A DNA stretch of 64,000 nt from Thermohalobaculum sp039030715 (GCA_039030715.1 JBCCDU010000014.1:1-64000), one strand, 5' to 3'. Counted from the first letter of the stretch, positions 23,901 to 32,819 are shown. Numbers and translations: made by a program. Notes: generated from the sequence alone by a model not told the origin.

Positions 23901-26378
23901 GCGCAAGTTGTGGTCAACGGAGAGACCTCCGGCGGCGTTCTGGCTGACAACGGGGGGCCGGTCGAAACGGTTGCCCTGCGAGGCAACGCGGATAATCCTG
24001 CGCTAGATGGGTCCATTGGCGAACTCCTCGGCCAGGCGACCAATGGCGAGATTGTAACCGCAACCGATGCTCGCGGCTTTGACGCGGTGGACTTGGAGAT
24101 TAATGGGCCGGACATCGGACCCGCCCGCGATATCGGCGCGTTCGAGCTGCGACCTGCAGGCATAATCAAGGTGACGACGGCCCAAGATGTTGTCGATGCG
24201 AATGATGGGGTGCTCTCGCTGCGCGAAGCGATTGCGTTGGCCAATGGCATCTCGGGCACGGATACGATCATCTTCGATGCGGCCGTCTTCACTGGCGGAG
24301 ATGAAAGCCTGATCCGCCTCACCGAGGGCCAGTTGGAGATCCGCGACGGTGTCATGATCGATGGCTCCACCGGTGTGGATATCGTGATCTCGGGCGATGC
24401 GAATGGCGATGACGTAACGCGCGACGGGACCAACATCACGGATGTTGCCCGTAGCACTTTGGTCGTGGATGAGCCGCCTCAGGTTGGAGCCGAGGGTCCG
24501 CTCAGCGCCGCGTCGCACGAAGACCTGCTCGATGACAACTCCCGCGTCTTTCTGATCGAGGAAGGAATTGCCGAAACGACCCTCAACGCGATCACGATCA
24601 CGGGTGGGCGCACGACGGGGGCGTCGATCGACAACAAGCCACCAGATCTCTTTCCTGGTACCGGTGGTCTGATCCTGGACGAGGCAGGCGATGATCAGCC
24701 GCGCGAGGATCAGGCAGGTGGTGGCATCCTCGCAAAGTCGGATCTGAGGTTGACCAATGCGACGGTCGCTGGGAACTCGACTTTCGGCGATGAGTCCAGC
24801 GGTGGCGGTGTCGCAAGCAGCTCTAACCTCTCGCTCTTCGGTACCACGATAAGCAACAATCTGACCCAAGGGCGCAGCGCCGATGGCGGCGGGATTTTCT
24901 TGGACAGTATGCGGTTCGCCGAGCATCAAATCGGCGACCCGATCCCCACCCTGATCGCTTCAAACTCGACTTTCTCTGGCAATTCGACGCATAGCATTGG
25001 TGCCGATGGAGGCGCGATATCGGTCACCGGGGCCCTCAATCTCGTCAACTCGACGCTGAGCGGTAATTCGACGAACGCCTTCGCCTCGGACGGTGGGGGC
25101 GTAAACCTCGCTATTCGCAGCGTCTCAGAGATCTCGAACACAACCATTACCGGAAATAGCGTTGGTTTCGGTGCGCGTGGCGGCGGCGTATATGCCGAGA
25201 CGAGCCCGGGAGGTGTTACCCAGAGAGGGGTCCTCACCATCTCCAACTCAATAGTCTTGGGCAATGACAGCCCCGATGAGGATGAGTCCGAGATTTCAAC
25301 GTCGTCGTCGTTTTTGTCGTCCGTGTTGCTTGATTTCACCTCAGGCAGACCGAGCATCGTCGGCAGCGAACCGACATTCGAAAATGCCGGCCAGGTCATC
25401 AATGCCGATGCCGCGCAAGTCTTTGACGAAACCGCCCCGAATGGTGAAGCGATTGCAGGCGTGCTGAGGGACAATGGTGGGCTGGTGCAGACAGTCGCAC
25501 TGCGCGCCGATCTCGACAATCCGGCTCTGGATGCGGTTCTGACAGATTTGCAGAACGATGCCCGAGGGTTCGAACGCGAGGTTGACGTCGCGCCCGTCAC
25601 GTTTGGCGGGATAGAGGGGCCCACGGGGGATCTGGGGGCCTATGAGATCCAGTCGACCCGCAGCGAGGGCGCCGACATCCTGGTGGGTGACGAGCCGGGC
25701 GATGTACTCTCCGGCCGCGGTGGCAATGACCTGTTGATCGGGCGCAGCGATGCGCATGTCTTTCTGGGAGGTTCCGGCAATGACACGGTCAGCTATCAGC
25801 TCGAGGATGTCCGCGTCAGGGCCGATCTGGATGGTCGCCTGTCCGGTCTCGATGGAGCGAACGGCGATACATATCTGAGCATTGAAAACCTGACCGGCAG
25901 CGATCAGGACGACGTGCTGTTCGGCAACAAGGCCATCAATCTGCTGAAGGGCGGTTTGGCGGAGGATCGTTTGACAGGGCGACAGGGCGCCGACCTGCTG
26001 GAGGGCGGCGCAGGCGCCGACCGTCTGATTGGGAATGCCGACGCCGATACCCTCACGGGCGGAGAGGGGGACGATGTCTTCGTGTTCTTCAACCGCTCCG
26101 ACAGCCGAGCGATCAATCGCGACCGGATCACCGATTTCGAGGCTGGCGACCGGATTGACCTGAGCCGCGTCGATGCGGACATCGAAGCCGCTGGGAATCA
26201 GACCTTCGCCTTTGTCGGGCAGGATGCCTTCGACGATGCGGGTCAGATCCGTTTCTTCCACGCGGTCGCGCAGAATAAGACGGTGGTCCTTGCCAACCTG
26301 GACGAGGATGCGGCGTCGGAGATGTTCATCGAACTGGACGGTTTGATAGATCTGACAGCGGCAGACTTCATATTGTGA
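20934..26378 (+). CDS. Giant three-module CSLREA / beta-helix protein with RTX C-terminus
   Basis: 1814 aa from ATG 20934 (GAGGGG upstream). Three large homologous modules each begin with a CSLREA-like motif (TSLREAIALAN, LSLREAILLAN, LSLREAIALAN at about residues 25, 600 and 1100). Each continues through parallel beta-helix repeats rich in GGGI/GGGV and N-rungs, and ends in a choice-of-anchor-Q-like NNGGPVET...DLGAFEL segment. Residues from about 1580 hold RTX calcium-binding nonapeptides (GRGGNDLLIG, GGSGNDTVSY, GGEGDDVFVF) and a serralysin-type end with a hydrophobic tail. No Sec signal is present, so type I secretion is expected. It is likely an extracellular adhesin or matrix protein; no catalytic residues are recognised and no exporter gene lies in the window. 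Confidence 0.9.
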   Translation: MATFIVDTKADAVDDADGVTSLREAIALANEQAGADTIAFSATVFEGVETVIRLTQGELTILDEVTIDAGNSKLVISGDANGDDIRQSDESGLTDIITSREQGLLDDNSRVFNIQMGSGATTLVGLTITGGYVGTVDPPEFAIGGGILSRATLELRDSVITGNGTGGENASGGGIAILGDLTLRNTEVTHNVVTGFASAGGGIATADGYEADPQGVRIYDSVISSNGTQGELGRGGGISSRNDILLRDTVLAFNQTLGDDAEGGGLFVSAGSATVESVTLLGNRTIGTGSSGGAIYSTDGALTLVDSVLRLNETEGGAAEGGGIWAAEVALTNTVVDRNYTRGEEALGGGVFGFDEVIATNSQITNNRTMGDLAYGGGIAVGSGFARLTNTTVAGNFTDGDGAVGGGIYGGEVALYNSTISGNISGDARGGGIYAPGQIILSNSIVLGNEALLAEGDEIESDGETTFTGLNIVGGSGDVFDASVSANVINADATLVFEETGNDGGATFGIPANNGGPVETIALSDNHRNPALDASGGDNTAILDARGYFPVDFGFDAQFGDNVRDLGAFELQFQPFLVTTTADTVVADDGVLSLREAILLANFRNGPNTIIFDDTVFSGGEQSLIRLTQGQLEITDGLTIDGSTGVDILITGDANGDDITRDGTNITDLSAVEQIEDGGDEPTLNPGSGGRVTDRDMLDDNSRVFLIDADFDETVLTSLTITGGRVQTSKLEVPPPPDLNNPGIGGRIAEANSYYDGGGGGIYAQSSLTLDRVVIDGNSTFGDEAVGGGISATAGLTLINTTVRNNRTEGEYSDGGGVHFYIEDNGAPMLNPGAAGVIDGPKFSAYNATFSGNATLGDASSGGGIFADGEISFLNTTIAANEAAGRSSSGGGLFMSGGVSSELVNSTVTDNATSHASSNGGGVSLKGPLTIVNSILLGNDSPGSGDDLHLNPQSQSAATPEFKGANIVGAGYTPSDDQGIIQADPDQVFAQVVVNGETSGGVLADNGGPVETVALRGNADNPALDGSIGELLGQATNGEIVTATDARGFDAVDLEINGPDIGPARDIGAFELRPAGIIKVTTAQDVVDANDGVLSLREAIALANGISGTDTIIFDAAVFTGGDESLIRLTEGQLEIRDGVMIDGSTGVDIVISGDANGDDVTRDGTNITDVARSTLVVDEPPQVGAEGPLSAASHEDLLDDNSRVFLIEEGIAETTLNAITITGGRTTGASIDNKPPDLFPGTGGLILDEAGDDQPREDQAGGGILAKSDLRLTNATVAGNSTFGDESSGGGVASSSNLSLFGTTISNNLTQGRSADGGGIFLDSMRFAEHQIGDPIPTLIASNSTFSGNSTHSIGADGGAISVTGALNLVNSTLSGNSTNAFASDGGGVNLAIRSVSEISNTTITGNSVGFGARGGGVYAETSPGGVTQRGVLTISNSIVLGNDSPDEDESEISTSSSFLSSVLLDFTSGRPSIVGSEPTFENAGQVINADAAQVFDETAPNGEAIAGVLRDNGGLVQTVALRADLDNPALDAVLTDLQNDARGFEREVDVAPVTFGGIEGPTGDLGAYEIQSTRSEGADILVGDEPGDVLSGRGGNDLLIGRSDAHVFLGGSGNDTVSYQLEDVRVRADLDGRLSGLDGANGDTYLSIENLTGSDQDDVLFGNKAINLLKGGLAEDRLTGRQGADLLEGGAGADRLIGNADADTLTGGEGDDVFVFFNRSDSRAINRDRITDFEAGDRIDLSRVDADIEAAGNQTFAFVGQDAFDDAGQIRFFHAVAQNKTVVLANLDEDAASEMFIELDGLIDLTAADFIL
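20940..25660 (+). repeat. Three tandem CSLREA/beta-helix modules of about 500-570 residues
   Basis: Module 1 runs about 20940-22650, module 2 about 22660-24155 and module 3 about 24166-25655. Shared landmarks in order are: SLREAI-LAN, LIRLTQGQLEI-type strand, VDI-I(T/S)GDANGDD, LLDDNSRVF, (I)TITGG, repeated GGGI rungs, DNGG-V-T-ALR and DLGAFE. Modules 2 and 3 are closest: both keep TIDGSTGVDI or MIDGSTGVDI and TRDGTNITD, which module 1 lacks. This points to an older first module and a later 2/3 duplication. Confidence 0.85.
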
Positions 26379-26728
26379 ACGGTGGCTAGAGCAAGATCCC
26401 AACCTTTGCTCACCTGAACAGCGTTGGATCGCGCCTCGTTGGAGACGCCCCGCGTTGTTCGTCAGCGACCGAAGTTCCGCCAGCCGTGCGCGTGGAGAGT
26501 TCGCTGATACCTGGGGATGTGAGGCGCGCTTCTTCACGTTTGTCGAGTTTGCCCGTGCGGCACCGACAGAACCGCAAAGGGCGTTCGTACCATCGGTCTC
26601 TTGTGTAGCTTTTCGATGCATCTGATGGCGTAATAACTAAATTCGGGCGCGGGACGTCGCACCTGCCGATCGATTGCGCCAAGAGGCACTGACAAAAGAA
26701 AGTGCCGCAACGAAAGCCTGGAGACCCC
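26379..26728 (+). other. Gap between the two beta-helix genes, no gene seen
   Basis: 350 bases with stop codons in all plus frames and no G8-type coding remnant that I can read. Its only certain element is the ribosome site GGAG just before ATG 26729. Antisense open frames here overlap the next gene and look like shadows of its codon bias. Confidence 0.5.
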
Positions 26729-29700
26729 ATGGACAAGACCCATCACAACACTGGCGCGGCGGATCACGACGCCGCCGGCGGACACGGCTCGATGAATGCG
26801 GGTGGTATGCCCGTAATCCAGGATAATAACGCGTTCCTGATGGCGATGGGCGCGGGCAGCCGGGTTGAAATCCACGCCGCCGATGCTGCGAAGGACAGTT
26901 GGACCCAGCTTGATCGTTCGGTGACCGAGGGGGAACGCTCGCTGCGACTGGCCGAGGCAACCGGATGGGAAGTCGGCGACAAGATTGCCATAGCCTCGAC
27001 CGGGTTCCAGATGGAGGAGGCTGAGGAGCGCACCATTGTGGCCGTCAGCGCCGATGGGCGCACCGTCACGCTGGATCGCCCGCTCGAGAATGATCATTAC
27101 GGCGAGATCGACACCTACACCAACGGTCTGACCGGACAGGACCGTGAGACCTGGGACGTGGATATGCGGGCTGAGGTTGCGCTCCTCAGCCGCAATGTCA
27201 CCATCCAGGGCGACGCGGACTCCGCCGATGATGGATATGGCGGCCACACGATGATCATGATGGGCGCCGAGATGCATATCGACGGCGCCGAATTGACCCG
27301 CATGGGCCAGGCAGGAGAACTCGGCAGGTACCCGCTGCATTGGCACATGCTGGGTGATGCGTCGGGGCAATATGTCACCAACAGCTCGATCCATCAGACC
27401 TTCAACAAGGGCATGACGATCCACGGAACGCAGAACGCCTGGATCGAGAACAACGCGATCTATGACACGGTGGGCCATACTTATTATTTCGAGGACGGCT
27501 CAGAATTCGGGAATGTGCTGACCGGCAATCTGGGCATGAACACGCGCGAAACCGACAGTGTCGCGGCTGGTCCCATTGGGTCGGATCATACAGCGACATC
27601 AACCTATTGGGTGACAAATCCGAACAATCACCTGATCGACAATCACGCTGCAGGCTCGGACCATGCGGGCTTTTGGATCCTGTCTCAGGAGCAGGTCGAA
27701 GGTCTCTCGGCGATGGTCGCGCGCTATGACGGGTATGTCCCCAATGATCAGGCGCCGGGCCAATGGATCGGCAACTCCTCGCATTCCAACGGACGCGACG
27801 GGATCTTTATCGGCGGCCAGTTCATCGAGGAAACAGGGCAGCGGACGGATTTCGACCCGGCAATGGGCGAACTTTACCAGATCACCGACTTCACGACCTA
27901 CAAGAACCAGGATTTCGGGCTCTGGGTCCGGAACGGCGATGGTGTCTGGGATGACATCAAGGTCGCCGACTCGAAAAAGGGCGCGCGGTTCTGGGGCGCG
28001 AACGAGGTCAGCGACAGTGTGATCATCGGCCGCTCGGACAATGCCGAGAGCTTCGGGCCGGATTTTTATCATGGCTGGGAACTCTATGACATGGCCAGCG
28101 TCCTGCAGGACGTGCATTTCGCGGGTTTCAGCGAGGAGTTGGATACCGCCATCGCCAATCACAGTGGCTTTGGGCGCAACACAAATAACAGCGTCAGCGG
28201 GCTGACCTTCGAGGATGTGGCCCAACGGTTCGCCACGAAGGTCTATAGTGCGTATCTGGATGGAGAGCGCGACAATGGCGGCTCGTTGATGGGCGGCCTG
28301 CACGATCTGGATGGCAGTCTGACCGGCACGCCCGGCGCGATCATCACGCCGGGGATCCTCGACGTCTTGCCGAATGAGAATGCCGACATTCTGCGCTCCG
28401 CCTTCAACGGTATCGAGGCTGCGGGCTTCAACTGGACCGAGGGTGCTGTGTGGGTCGAGGATGGCAATTACTGGGTCAACCCGGCCAGTAGCGTCATCGG
28501 CAAGGTGAATTTCGTCACCTCCGGCGAAGCGGACGAGCGGGTGGATTTCCTCATCACTCGCCAGGATAACGGGGCGCGCCTGATCTACAGCAACGAGGCA
28601 CAGGGCAGGAACAACCAAGCCCAGTTGGTGGTCGATGGAAGCGGCGATGTCGAATATGTCGTCGAGTATCCCGATGGTATCCCGCCGACGCGTCTGATAC
28701 TGCATGTCCAGGATCTGCCCCAGGGCGCGACGGCCTATTATCGCTTCAAGGACTTGCCGGACAGCACGATCTTGCAGGGCGCCGATCAGGTGGCGGGGCG
28801 CACCGCGCTCGACAATGCAGTCGGCAGCGCCTGGCTTCGTGCCGGAAATGGCGACATTGTCGTCAAAATGTATGCGGACAAGTTCAAGACGCGTCACAGC
28901 GATGCGATCGACGACTTGCCGCGCGTCGGCGACGATGTCTACGAGGATCGGGTGTTTCTGGTCTTCGAACCGGGCCCGGGCGATCAGCCCTATGGCGACG
29001 GGCTCGCGGTACCGGCTCCCGCCGATTTCCGTCCGGACCCGAACCCGGACCCTGCGCCGGACCGGGCCGAAAGCACCTCCGCCACTGTCGAGGATACAGA
29101 TGATCTGCCGCGCTGGTCCGATGCGGCGCTGTGGGATGGCAACCCACCGGGTGCGAATGATGTGGTTCTGATCGGGCCGGGGCAGCAGGTTGTGCTGGAT
29201 GTCTCTACCCAGGTGCGCGGGATCATAATCCAGGGTGAGGATGCCGCCTTGATCGTCGAGGATGATGCCGGCAAGACCATTGACCTCACGGCGGATTGGG
29301 TGCTCGTCAACAATGGCGGCCTGTTCCAGGCTGGAACCGAAAGTGACCCGATCGATACCGACTTCACCCTGACGCTTACCGGCGACGACAAGAACTTCGA
29401 CCTGTTTGTCGAGGCCTATGTGGCCGGCGATATGCCCAACACGGTGGTTGCGTCTTCTCCACCGGATGAAACGCGGACCCGGACCATCGAGGACACCGAC
29501 AATACCCGCGCCTGGGAGTTTTATACCGACACATTCGACGCCGATGGCGTTCGTGTCAGCCGCACCATGACCTATGACGACGGTCGGGTGATGGAGACGG
29601 ACTATGCCGCCGGTATACGCAGCGAAGCGACGATGACCGACATTGCCGATGTCCATGGCTGGTCGAGCTATAGCAATACCTATGATCAGAACGGCACCCT

Positions 29701-30055
29701 GCTGACGCGCAGCCAGACGAACGATGACGGCCGGCTGGTCGAGACGACCTATGACCAGGGCAAGCGCGCCTCGGTCACCACAATCGATCAGGTCGACAGC
29801 TTCATATGGCAGCAAACGGATCAGCGTTTTGAAGGCGGCAGGTTGGTCTCGAGCACCATCACCTATGACGATGGGCGCGTCTTTGAAATCGAACTCTCCA
29901 ACGGCGCCCGCACCGGCACGCTGATGACCGACGCTGCGGACGCATACGATTGGGCGAGCTACAGTGAGACTTTCGACCCAACCGGCGCGCGGCTCTCTCG
30001 CACCACGATCTTCGATGACGGGACGCAGCGCACTACGGACTACGATTTGATCTGA
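26729..30055 (+). CDS. CEMIP/TMEM2-like beta-helix protein with C-terminal G8 domain
   Basis: 1108 aa from ATG 26729 (GGAG six bases upstream). After a short His/Gly-rich start, residues about 30-420 match the region that follows G8 in CEMIP-like proteins: DNNAFLMAMG, AAKDSWTQLD, WEVGDKIAIAST, MRAEVALLSRNVTIQGD, GRYPLHWHMLGDA, HGTQNAW and a right-handed beta-helix. A mixed beta region follows. A G8-like domain (WDGNPPGANDVVLIGPGQQV, then LIVED, FTLTLTGDD) sits at about 792-890, behind the helix. Four repeats of about 45 residues end the protein. No Sec signal or RTX repeat is seen, so the secretion route is unclear. Eukaryotic relatives degrade hyaluronan; activity on a polysaccharide here is inference. 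Confidence 0.82.
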   Translation: MDKTHHNTGAADHDAAGGHGSMNAGGMPVIQDNNAFLMAMGAGSRVEIHAADAAKDSWTQLDRSVTEGERSLRLAEATGWEVGDKIAIASTGFQMEEAEERTIVAVSADGRTVTLDRPLENDHYGEIDTYTNGLTGQDRETWDVDMRAEVALLSRNVTIQGDADSADDGYGGHTMIMMGAEMHIDGAELTRMGQAGELGRYPLHWHMLGDASGQYVTNSSIHQTFNKGMTIHGTQNAWIENNAIYDTVGHTYYFEDGSEFGNVLTGNLGMNTRETDSVAAGPIGSDHTATSTYWVTNPNNHLIDNHAAGSDHAGFWILSQEQVEGLSAMVARYDGYVPNDQAPGQWIGNSSHSNGRDGIFIGGQFIEETGQRTDFDPAMGELYQITDFTTYKNQDFGLWVRNGDGVWDDIKVADSKKGARFWGANEVSDSVIIGRSDNAESFGPDFYHGWELYDMASVLQDVHFAGFSEELDTAIANHSGFGRNTNNSVSGLTFEDVAQRFATKVYSAYLDGERDNGGSLMGGLHDLDGSLTGTPGAIITPGILDVLPNENADILRSAFNGIEAAGFNWTEGAVWVEDGNYWVNPASSVIGKVNFVTSGEADERVDFLITRQDNGARLIYSNEAQGRNNQAQLVVDGSGDVEYVVEYPDGIPPTRLILHVQDLPQGATAYYRFKDLPDSTILQGADQVAGRTALDNAVGSAWLRAGNGDIVVKMYADKFKTRHSDAIDDLPRVGDDVYEDRVFLVFEPGPGDQPYGDGLAVPAPADFRPDPNPDPAPDRAESTSATVEDTDDLPRWSDAALWDGNPPGANDVVLIGPGQQVVLDVSTQVRGIIIQGEDAALIVEDDAGKTIDLTADWVLVNNGGLFQAGTESDPIDTDFTLTLTGDDKNFDLFVEAYVAGDMPNTVVASSPPDETRTRTIEDTDNTRAWEFYTDTFDADGVRVSRTMTYDDGRVMETDYAAGIRSEATMTDIADVHGWSSYSNTYDQNGTLLTRSQTNDDGRLVETTYDQGKRASVTTIDQVDSFIWQQTDQRFEGGRLVSSTITYDDGRVFEIELSNGARTGTLMTDAADAYDWASYSETFDPTGARLSRTTIFDDGTQRTTDYDLI
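29482..30055 (+). repeat. Four tandem repeats of about 45 codons at the 3' end of the G8 protein
   Basis: The units share the pattern D-x-D-x-(x)-x-W-x-x-(Y/T)-(S/T)-(x)-T-(F/Y)-D-x-x-G-x-x-(x)-(S/T)-R-T-x-x-(Y/D)-DDGR-x-x-(E/T)-T-x-Y. Examples are TFDADGVRVSRTMTYDDGR, TYDQNGTLLTRSQTNDDGR and TFDPTGARLSRTTIFDDGT. They resemble YD/RHS-type repeats, which form wrapped beta structure or bind carbohydrate. The third unit is the most diverged. Confidence 0.75.
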
Positions 30056-30445
30056 TGAGTTGGCACGCGTTGGCTATGGCAACCGGCGAGGGGCGGCCAC
30101 ACTCTTTTTGTGCGCCGCAGTAGTTGCGGTGCGAATAGGATGGCATCTGAGGTCCCCGCTGGCCTGAGACTCGCGCAAGACTCCGACTATAGCCAGCGTG
30201 ACCCAACCCTTGCCGGAGCTTCTGCGAAGAAACGGCACTGCCTCGGTGGGCTGCGCGGCTGTCAGATTTCCCCGCGAGGTCAGGAGTATTTGCGAGAAAA
30301 TAGAAAGATTACTGTAACAGCGAGAGCGTCAAAAACCGCGGTGCGATCATCACACAGCACCAATATGGTTCATCCTGATAGACCCCGGATCGACCGTGAA
30401 CTAGGATTTCGAGAAACCACTCGACGATGAATACGGGGGAACTTG
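30056..30445 (+). other. Gap before the glutamine synthetase gene, no gene seen
   Basis: 390 bases. An imperfect hairpin (30092-30119, CACA/TGTG with flanking GC pairs and a bulge) lies about 35 bases after the previous stop, but its T-run is in the loop, so it is not a convincing terminator. The GGGGGAAC ribosome site at the end belongs to the next gene. Confidence 0.45.
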
Positions 30446-31807
30446 ATGGCTGACCTGGATTTGCTGAAGCGTGAGTTGAGGGAGAAGGGGGTTAAGACCT
30501 GCATCGCCTCCTATGTCGATATGCATGGTGTTTCGAAGTCCAAGTTCGTGCCGATCGATCATCTGGACCAGATGATGCAGGGGTCCGAGATGTTCACCGG
30601 CGCCGCGTTGGACGGGGTTCCGCAGGAAATCCAGGACGAGGAGGTTTGCTGCATGCCCGATGCGGATGCGGTGATGATCCTGCCCTGGCAGCCGGAGGTT
30701 GCCCTCTTCCCCTCGGATCTCTGGTGCGAGGGGAAACCGTTCGAGGCCTGCTCGCGCAATATCCTGAACCGACAGATCGAACGGGCGCGCGGCATGGGGT
30801 TTGCCATGAACCTAGGGATGGAGGCCGAGTTCTTTGTCTTCCGCGACGAGGGCGAGGGGCGCGGGCAGGAGGCCGGTCGTGATCCGGTCTCGGCACAACA
30901 GCACCTGGAGAAGCCAGCCTATGACACTTCGCGCCTGCTGGACAATGTCGGGTGGCTGCAGGAATTGGTCGACGCGATGAACGGGCTAGGCTGGGATGTC
31001 TATTCCTTCGACCACGAAGACGGGATCGGCCAGGTCGAGATCGATTTCGCCTATGCGGATGTGCGCAGCATGGCGGACCGTTTCGTGTTCCTGCGCCTGA
31101 TGGCCAACGCAATCGCCCGAAAGCACGGTGCCTATGCCTCTTTCATGCCGAAGCCGTTTGGCGAGCGCACGGGCAGCGGCGCCCATTTCAACATGTCTTT
31201 GGCGGATGCGAAAACGGGCGCGAACCTTTTCAAGTCGGACAGCGACCCGCGCGGATGCGGGCTGTCGCAGCTCGGCTATCAGTTCATGGCGGGTATCCTG
31301 CGCCACTTGCAAGCCATCATGGCAGTCGTCGCGCCGCAGGTGAACAGCTATAAGCGGCTGGTCAAACAGGGCTCGATGTCCGGTTTCACATGGGCGCCGA
31401 TCTATGCCTGCTATGGCAATAACAACCGAACCAACGCAATGCGCATTCCCAAGGGTGGGGGACGCGTCGAGCTGCGCGCCGCCGACAGCGCCTGCAATCC
31501 ATATCTGGGCGCCGCGCTCTGCCTGGCCGCGGGGCTGGAGGGCATCGAGGAGGGTCTCGACCCCGGTGATCCGAACACCGACAACTTGTATCTGATTTCA
31601 GAACGCGAGCGGAAACGGCGCAAGATCGCCTTGCTGCCGCAAACCCTAGAGGAGGCCGTTATCGCCTTCCGGAAAGACCCGCTAAGCGCATCCGTGTTCG
31701 GCGAAGACATGTTCGCCGCCTGGGCTGAGTATAAAGAGCAGGAGTGGTTGAGTTACCTGAACCACGTCTCGGACTGGGAACGCGAGCGGTATCTGCGCTT
31801 CTTCTGA
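30446..31807 (+). CDS. glnT: Type III (GlnT-like) glutamine synthetase family protein
   Basis: 453 aa from ATG 30446, after GGGGGAAC; a TTG three bases earlier is possible. Glutamine-synthetase motifs are present in order: YVDMHG, MEAEFFVF (metal-binding Glu), DHEDGIGQVEIDF, GSGAHFNMS (metal/ATP loop), NSYKRL and the arginine-rich NNRTNAMRIP with RVELRAADSACNPYL. Length and motif spacing fit the GlnT/gamma-glutamylmethylamide synthetase branch more than GlnA. It ligates ammonia, or possibly a methylamine, to glutamate. No methylamine-pathway partner genes are visible, so ammonia is the default. A MetX-like gene follows 22 bases downstream. Confidence 0.82.
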   Translation: MADLDLLKRELREKGVKTCIASYVDMHGVSKSKFVPIDHLDQMMQGSEMFTGAALDGVPQEIQDEEVCCMPDADAVMILPWQPEVALFPSDLWCEGKPFEACSRNILNRQIERARGMGFAMNLGMEAEFFVFRDEGEGRGQEAGRDPVSAQQHLEKPAYDTSRLLDNVGWLQELVDAMNGLGWDVYSFDHEDGIGQVEIDFAYADVRSMADRFVFLRLMANAIARKHGAYASFMPKPFGERTGSGAHFNMSLADAKTGANLFKSDSDPRGCGLSQLGYQFMAGILRHLQAIMAVVAPQVNSYKRLVKQGSMSGFTWAPIYACYGNNNRTNAMRIPKGGGRVELRAADSACNPYLGAALCLAAGLEGIEEGLDPGDPNTDNLYLISERERKRRKIALLPQTLEEAVIAFRKDPLSASVFGEDMFAAWAEYKEQEWLSYLNHVSDWERERYLRFF

Positions 31808-31829
31808 CCTGGCGGCCGGGAGGCGGCAG

Positions 31830-32819
31830 ATGAAAGTAGACGATTTCGCCATTGACCTGCCGCTGGCCTCCGGCGGTGTACTGCGCGGCGCGCGCTGCCG
31901 CTACGCCACCTGGGGCCGCCTGAACACGGCGAAAGACAATCTGGTCCTGTATCCCACACGGTTCGGGGGAACGCATGAGCAGAACGCCTTTCTGATCGGC
32001 CCAGGTAAGGCGCTGGACCCGGAGCGTTATTGCATCCTTGTGCCCAACATGCTGGGGAACGGGGCTTCGTCCTCGCCGTCGAATACCTCACATTTCCCGC
32101 TGGTCACGCATGCGGACAATATCGAGTTGCAGCGTCGCCTGCTCAGCGCGCGGTTTCAGGATGCTCCAATCGCCCTCGCGGTCGGCTGGTCCATGGGTGC
32201 TCAGCAAAGCTATCGCTGGGCCGTCGAGGAGCCAGACCGGGTCGTCCGGCTGCTGACCGTTTGTGGGACGGCGCGAACGACACCCCACAACCGGGTTTTC
32301 CTGGAAGGTGTCCTCGCTGCCCTGGGAGCCGACCCTCGATTTGGGACCGATGCGTCTCCGATCGCCGGGCTGCGCGCGGCCGGACGGGTCTATGCAGGTT
32401 GGGCTTACTCCCAGCCATGGATCAAACGCGCGGGGTATCGGGACCCCGAATACGCGCAAACCTACGGGACATTCGACAGCCTTAACGATTGGCTGGAAAA
32501 CTATTGGGACAAGCTTTTCACAGCACGATCGGCCGACGATATTGCCGCCTGCGCGCGGACATGGATCGCCAATGACGTCGCCGATGGCGGAGACCTGGAC
32601 GCAAGCCTTGACCGGATAACCGCGAAGACACTGGTCATGACGGCGACAACCGATCTTTATTTCACACCTGAGGATTGCCGCGCCGAAGCCGAAATGATCC
32701 CCAATGCGATGTACCGCGATATCGAAACCGATTGGGGCCATATGTGCGGTTCAGGACAGTCAATTGCGGACACGACCCTCATCGACGATGCGATTGCCGA
32801 ATGTTTGGCGTGGACCTGA
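31830..32819 (+). CDS. Alpha/beta-hydrolase, homoserine O-acetyltransferase (MetX)-like
   Basis: 329 aa with the alpha/beta-hydrolase fold. The nucleophile elbow GWSMGAQQ places the catalytic serine near residue 119, and the Asp (ATTDLYF) and His (DWGHMCGSG) complete the triad near the C-terminus. The N-terminal RCRYATWGRLNTAKDNLVLYPT is typical of the MetX superfamily, but true homoserine acetyltransferases are usually longer, so the real substrate is open. It starts 22 bases after the glutamine synthetase gene and is probably cotranscribed with it. Confidence 0.8.
   Translation: MKVDDFAIDLPLASGGVLRGARCRYATWGRLNTAKDNLVLYPTRFGGTHEQNAFLIGPGKALDPERYCILVPNMLGNGASSSPSNTSHFPLVTHADNIELQRRLLSARFQDAPIALAVGWSMGAQQSYRWAVEEPDRVVRLLTVCGTARTTPHNRVFLEGVLAALGADPRFGTDASPIAGLRAAGRVYAGWAYSQPWIKRAGYRDPEYAQTYGTFDSLNDWLENYWDKLFTARSADDIAACARTWIANDVADGGDLDASLDRITAKTLVMTATTDLYFTPEDCRAEAEMIPNAMYRDIETDWGHMCGSGQSIADTTLIDDAIAECLAWT

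Noticed and set aside
20940..25660. CRISPR-like or DNA-level tandem repeats in the giant CSLREA gene
   Set aside because: The repetition is at protein level with long, diverged units; no short identical repeats with spacers are present.
27599..29815. 738-codon minus-strand frame inside the G8/beta-helix gene
   Set aside because: Antisense shadow produced by the GC-rich codon bias of the plus-strand gene; no recognisable motif.
30092..30119. Hairpin after the G8 gene as a terminator
   Set aside because: The T-run is in the loop and the stem is bulged, so it does not fit an intrinsic terminator.
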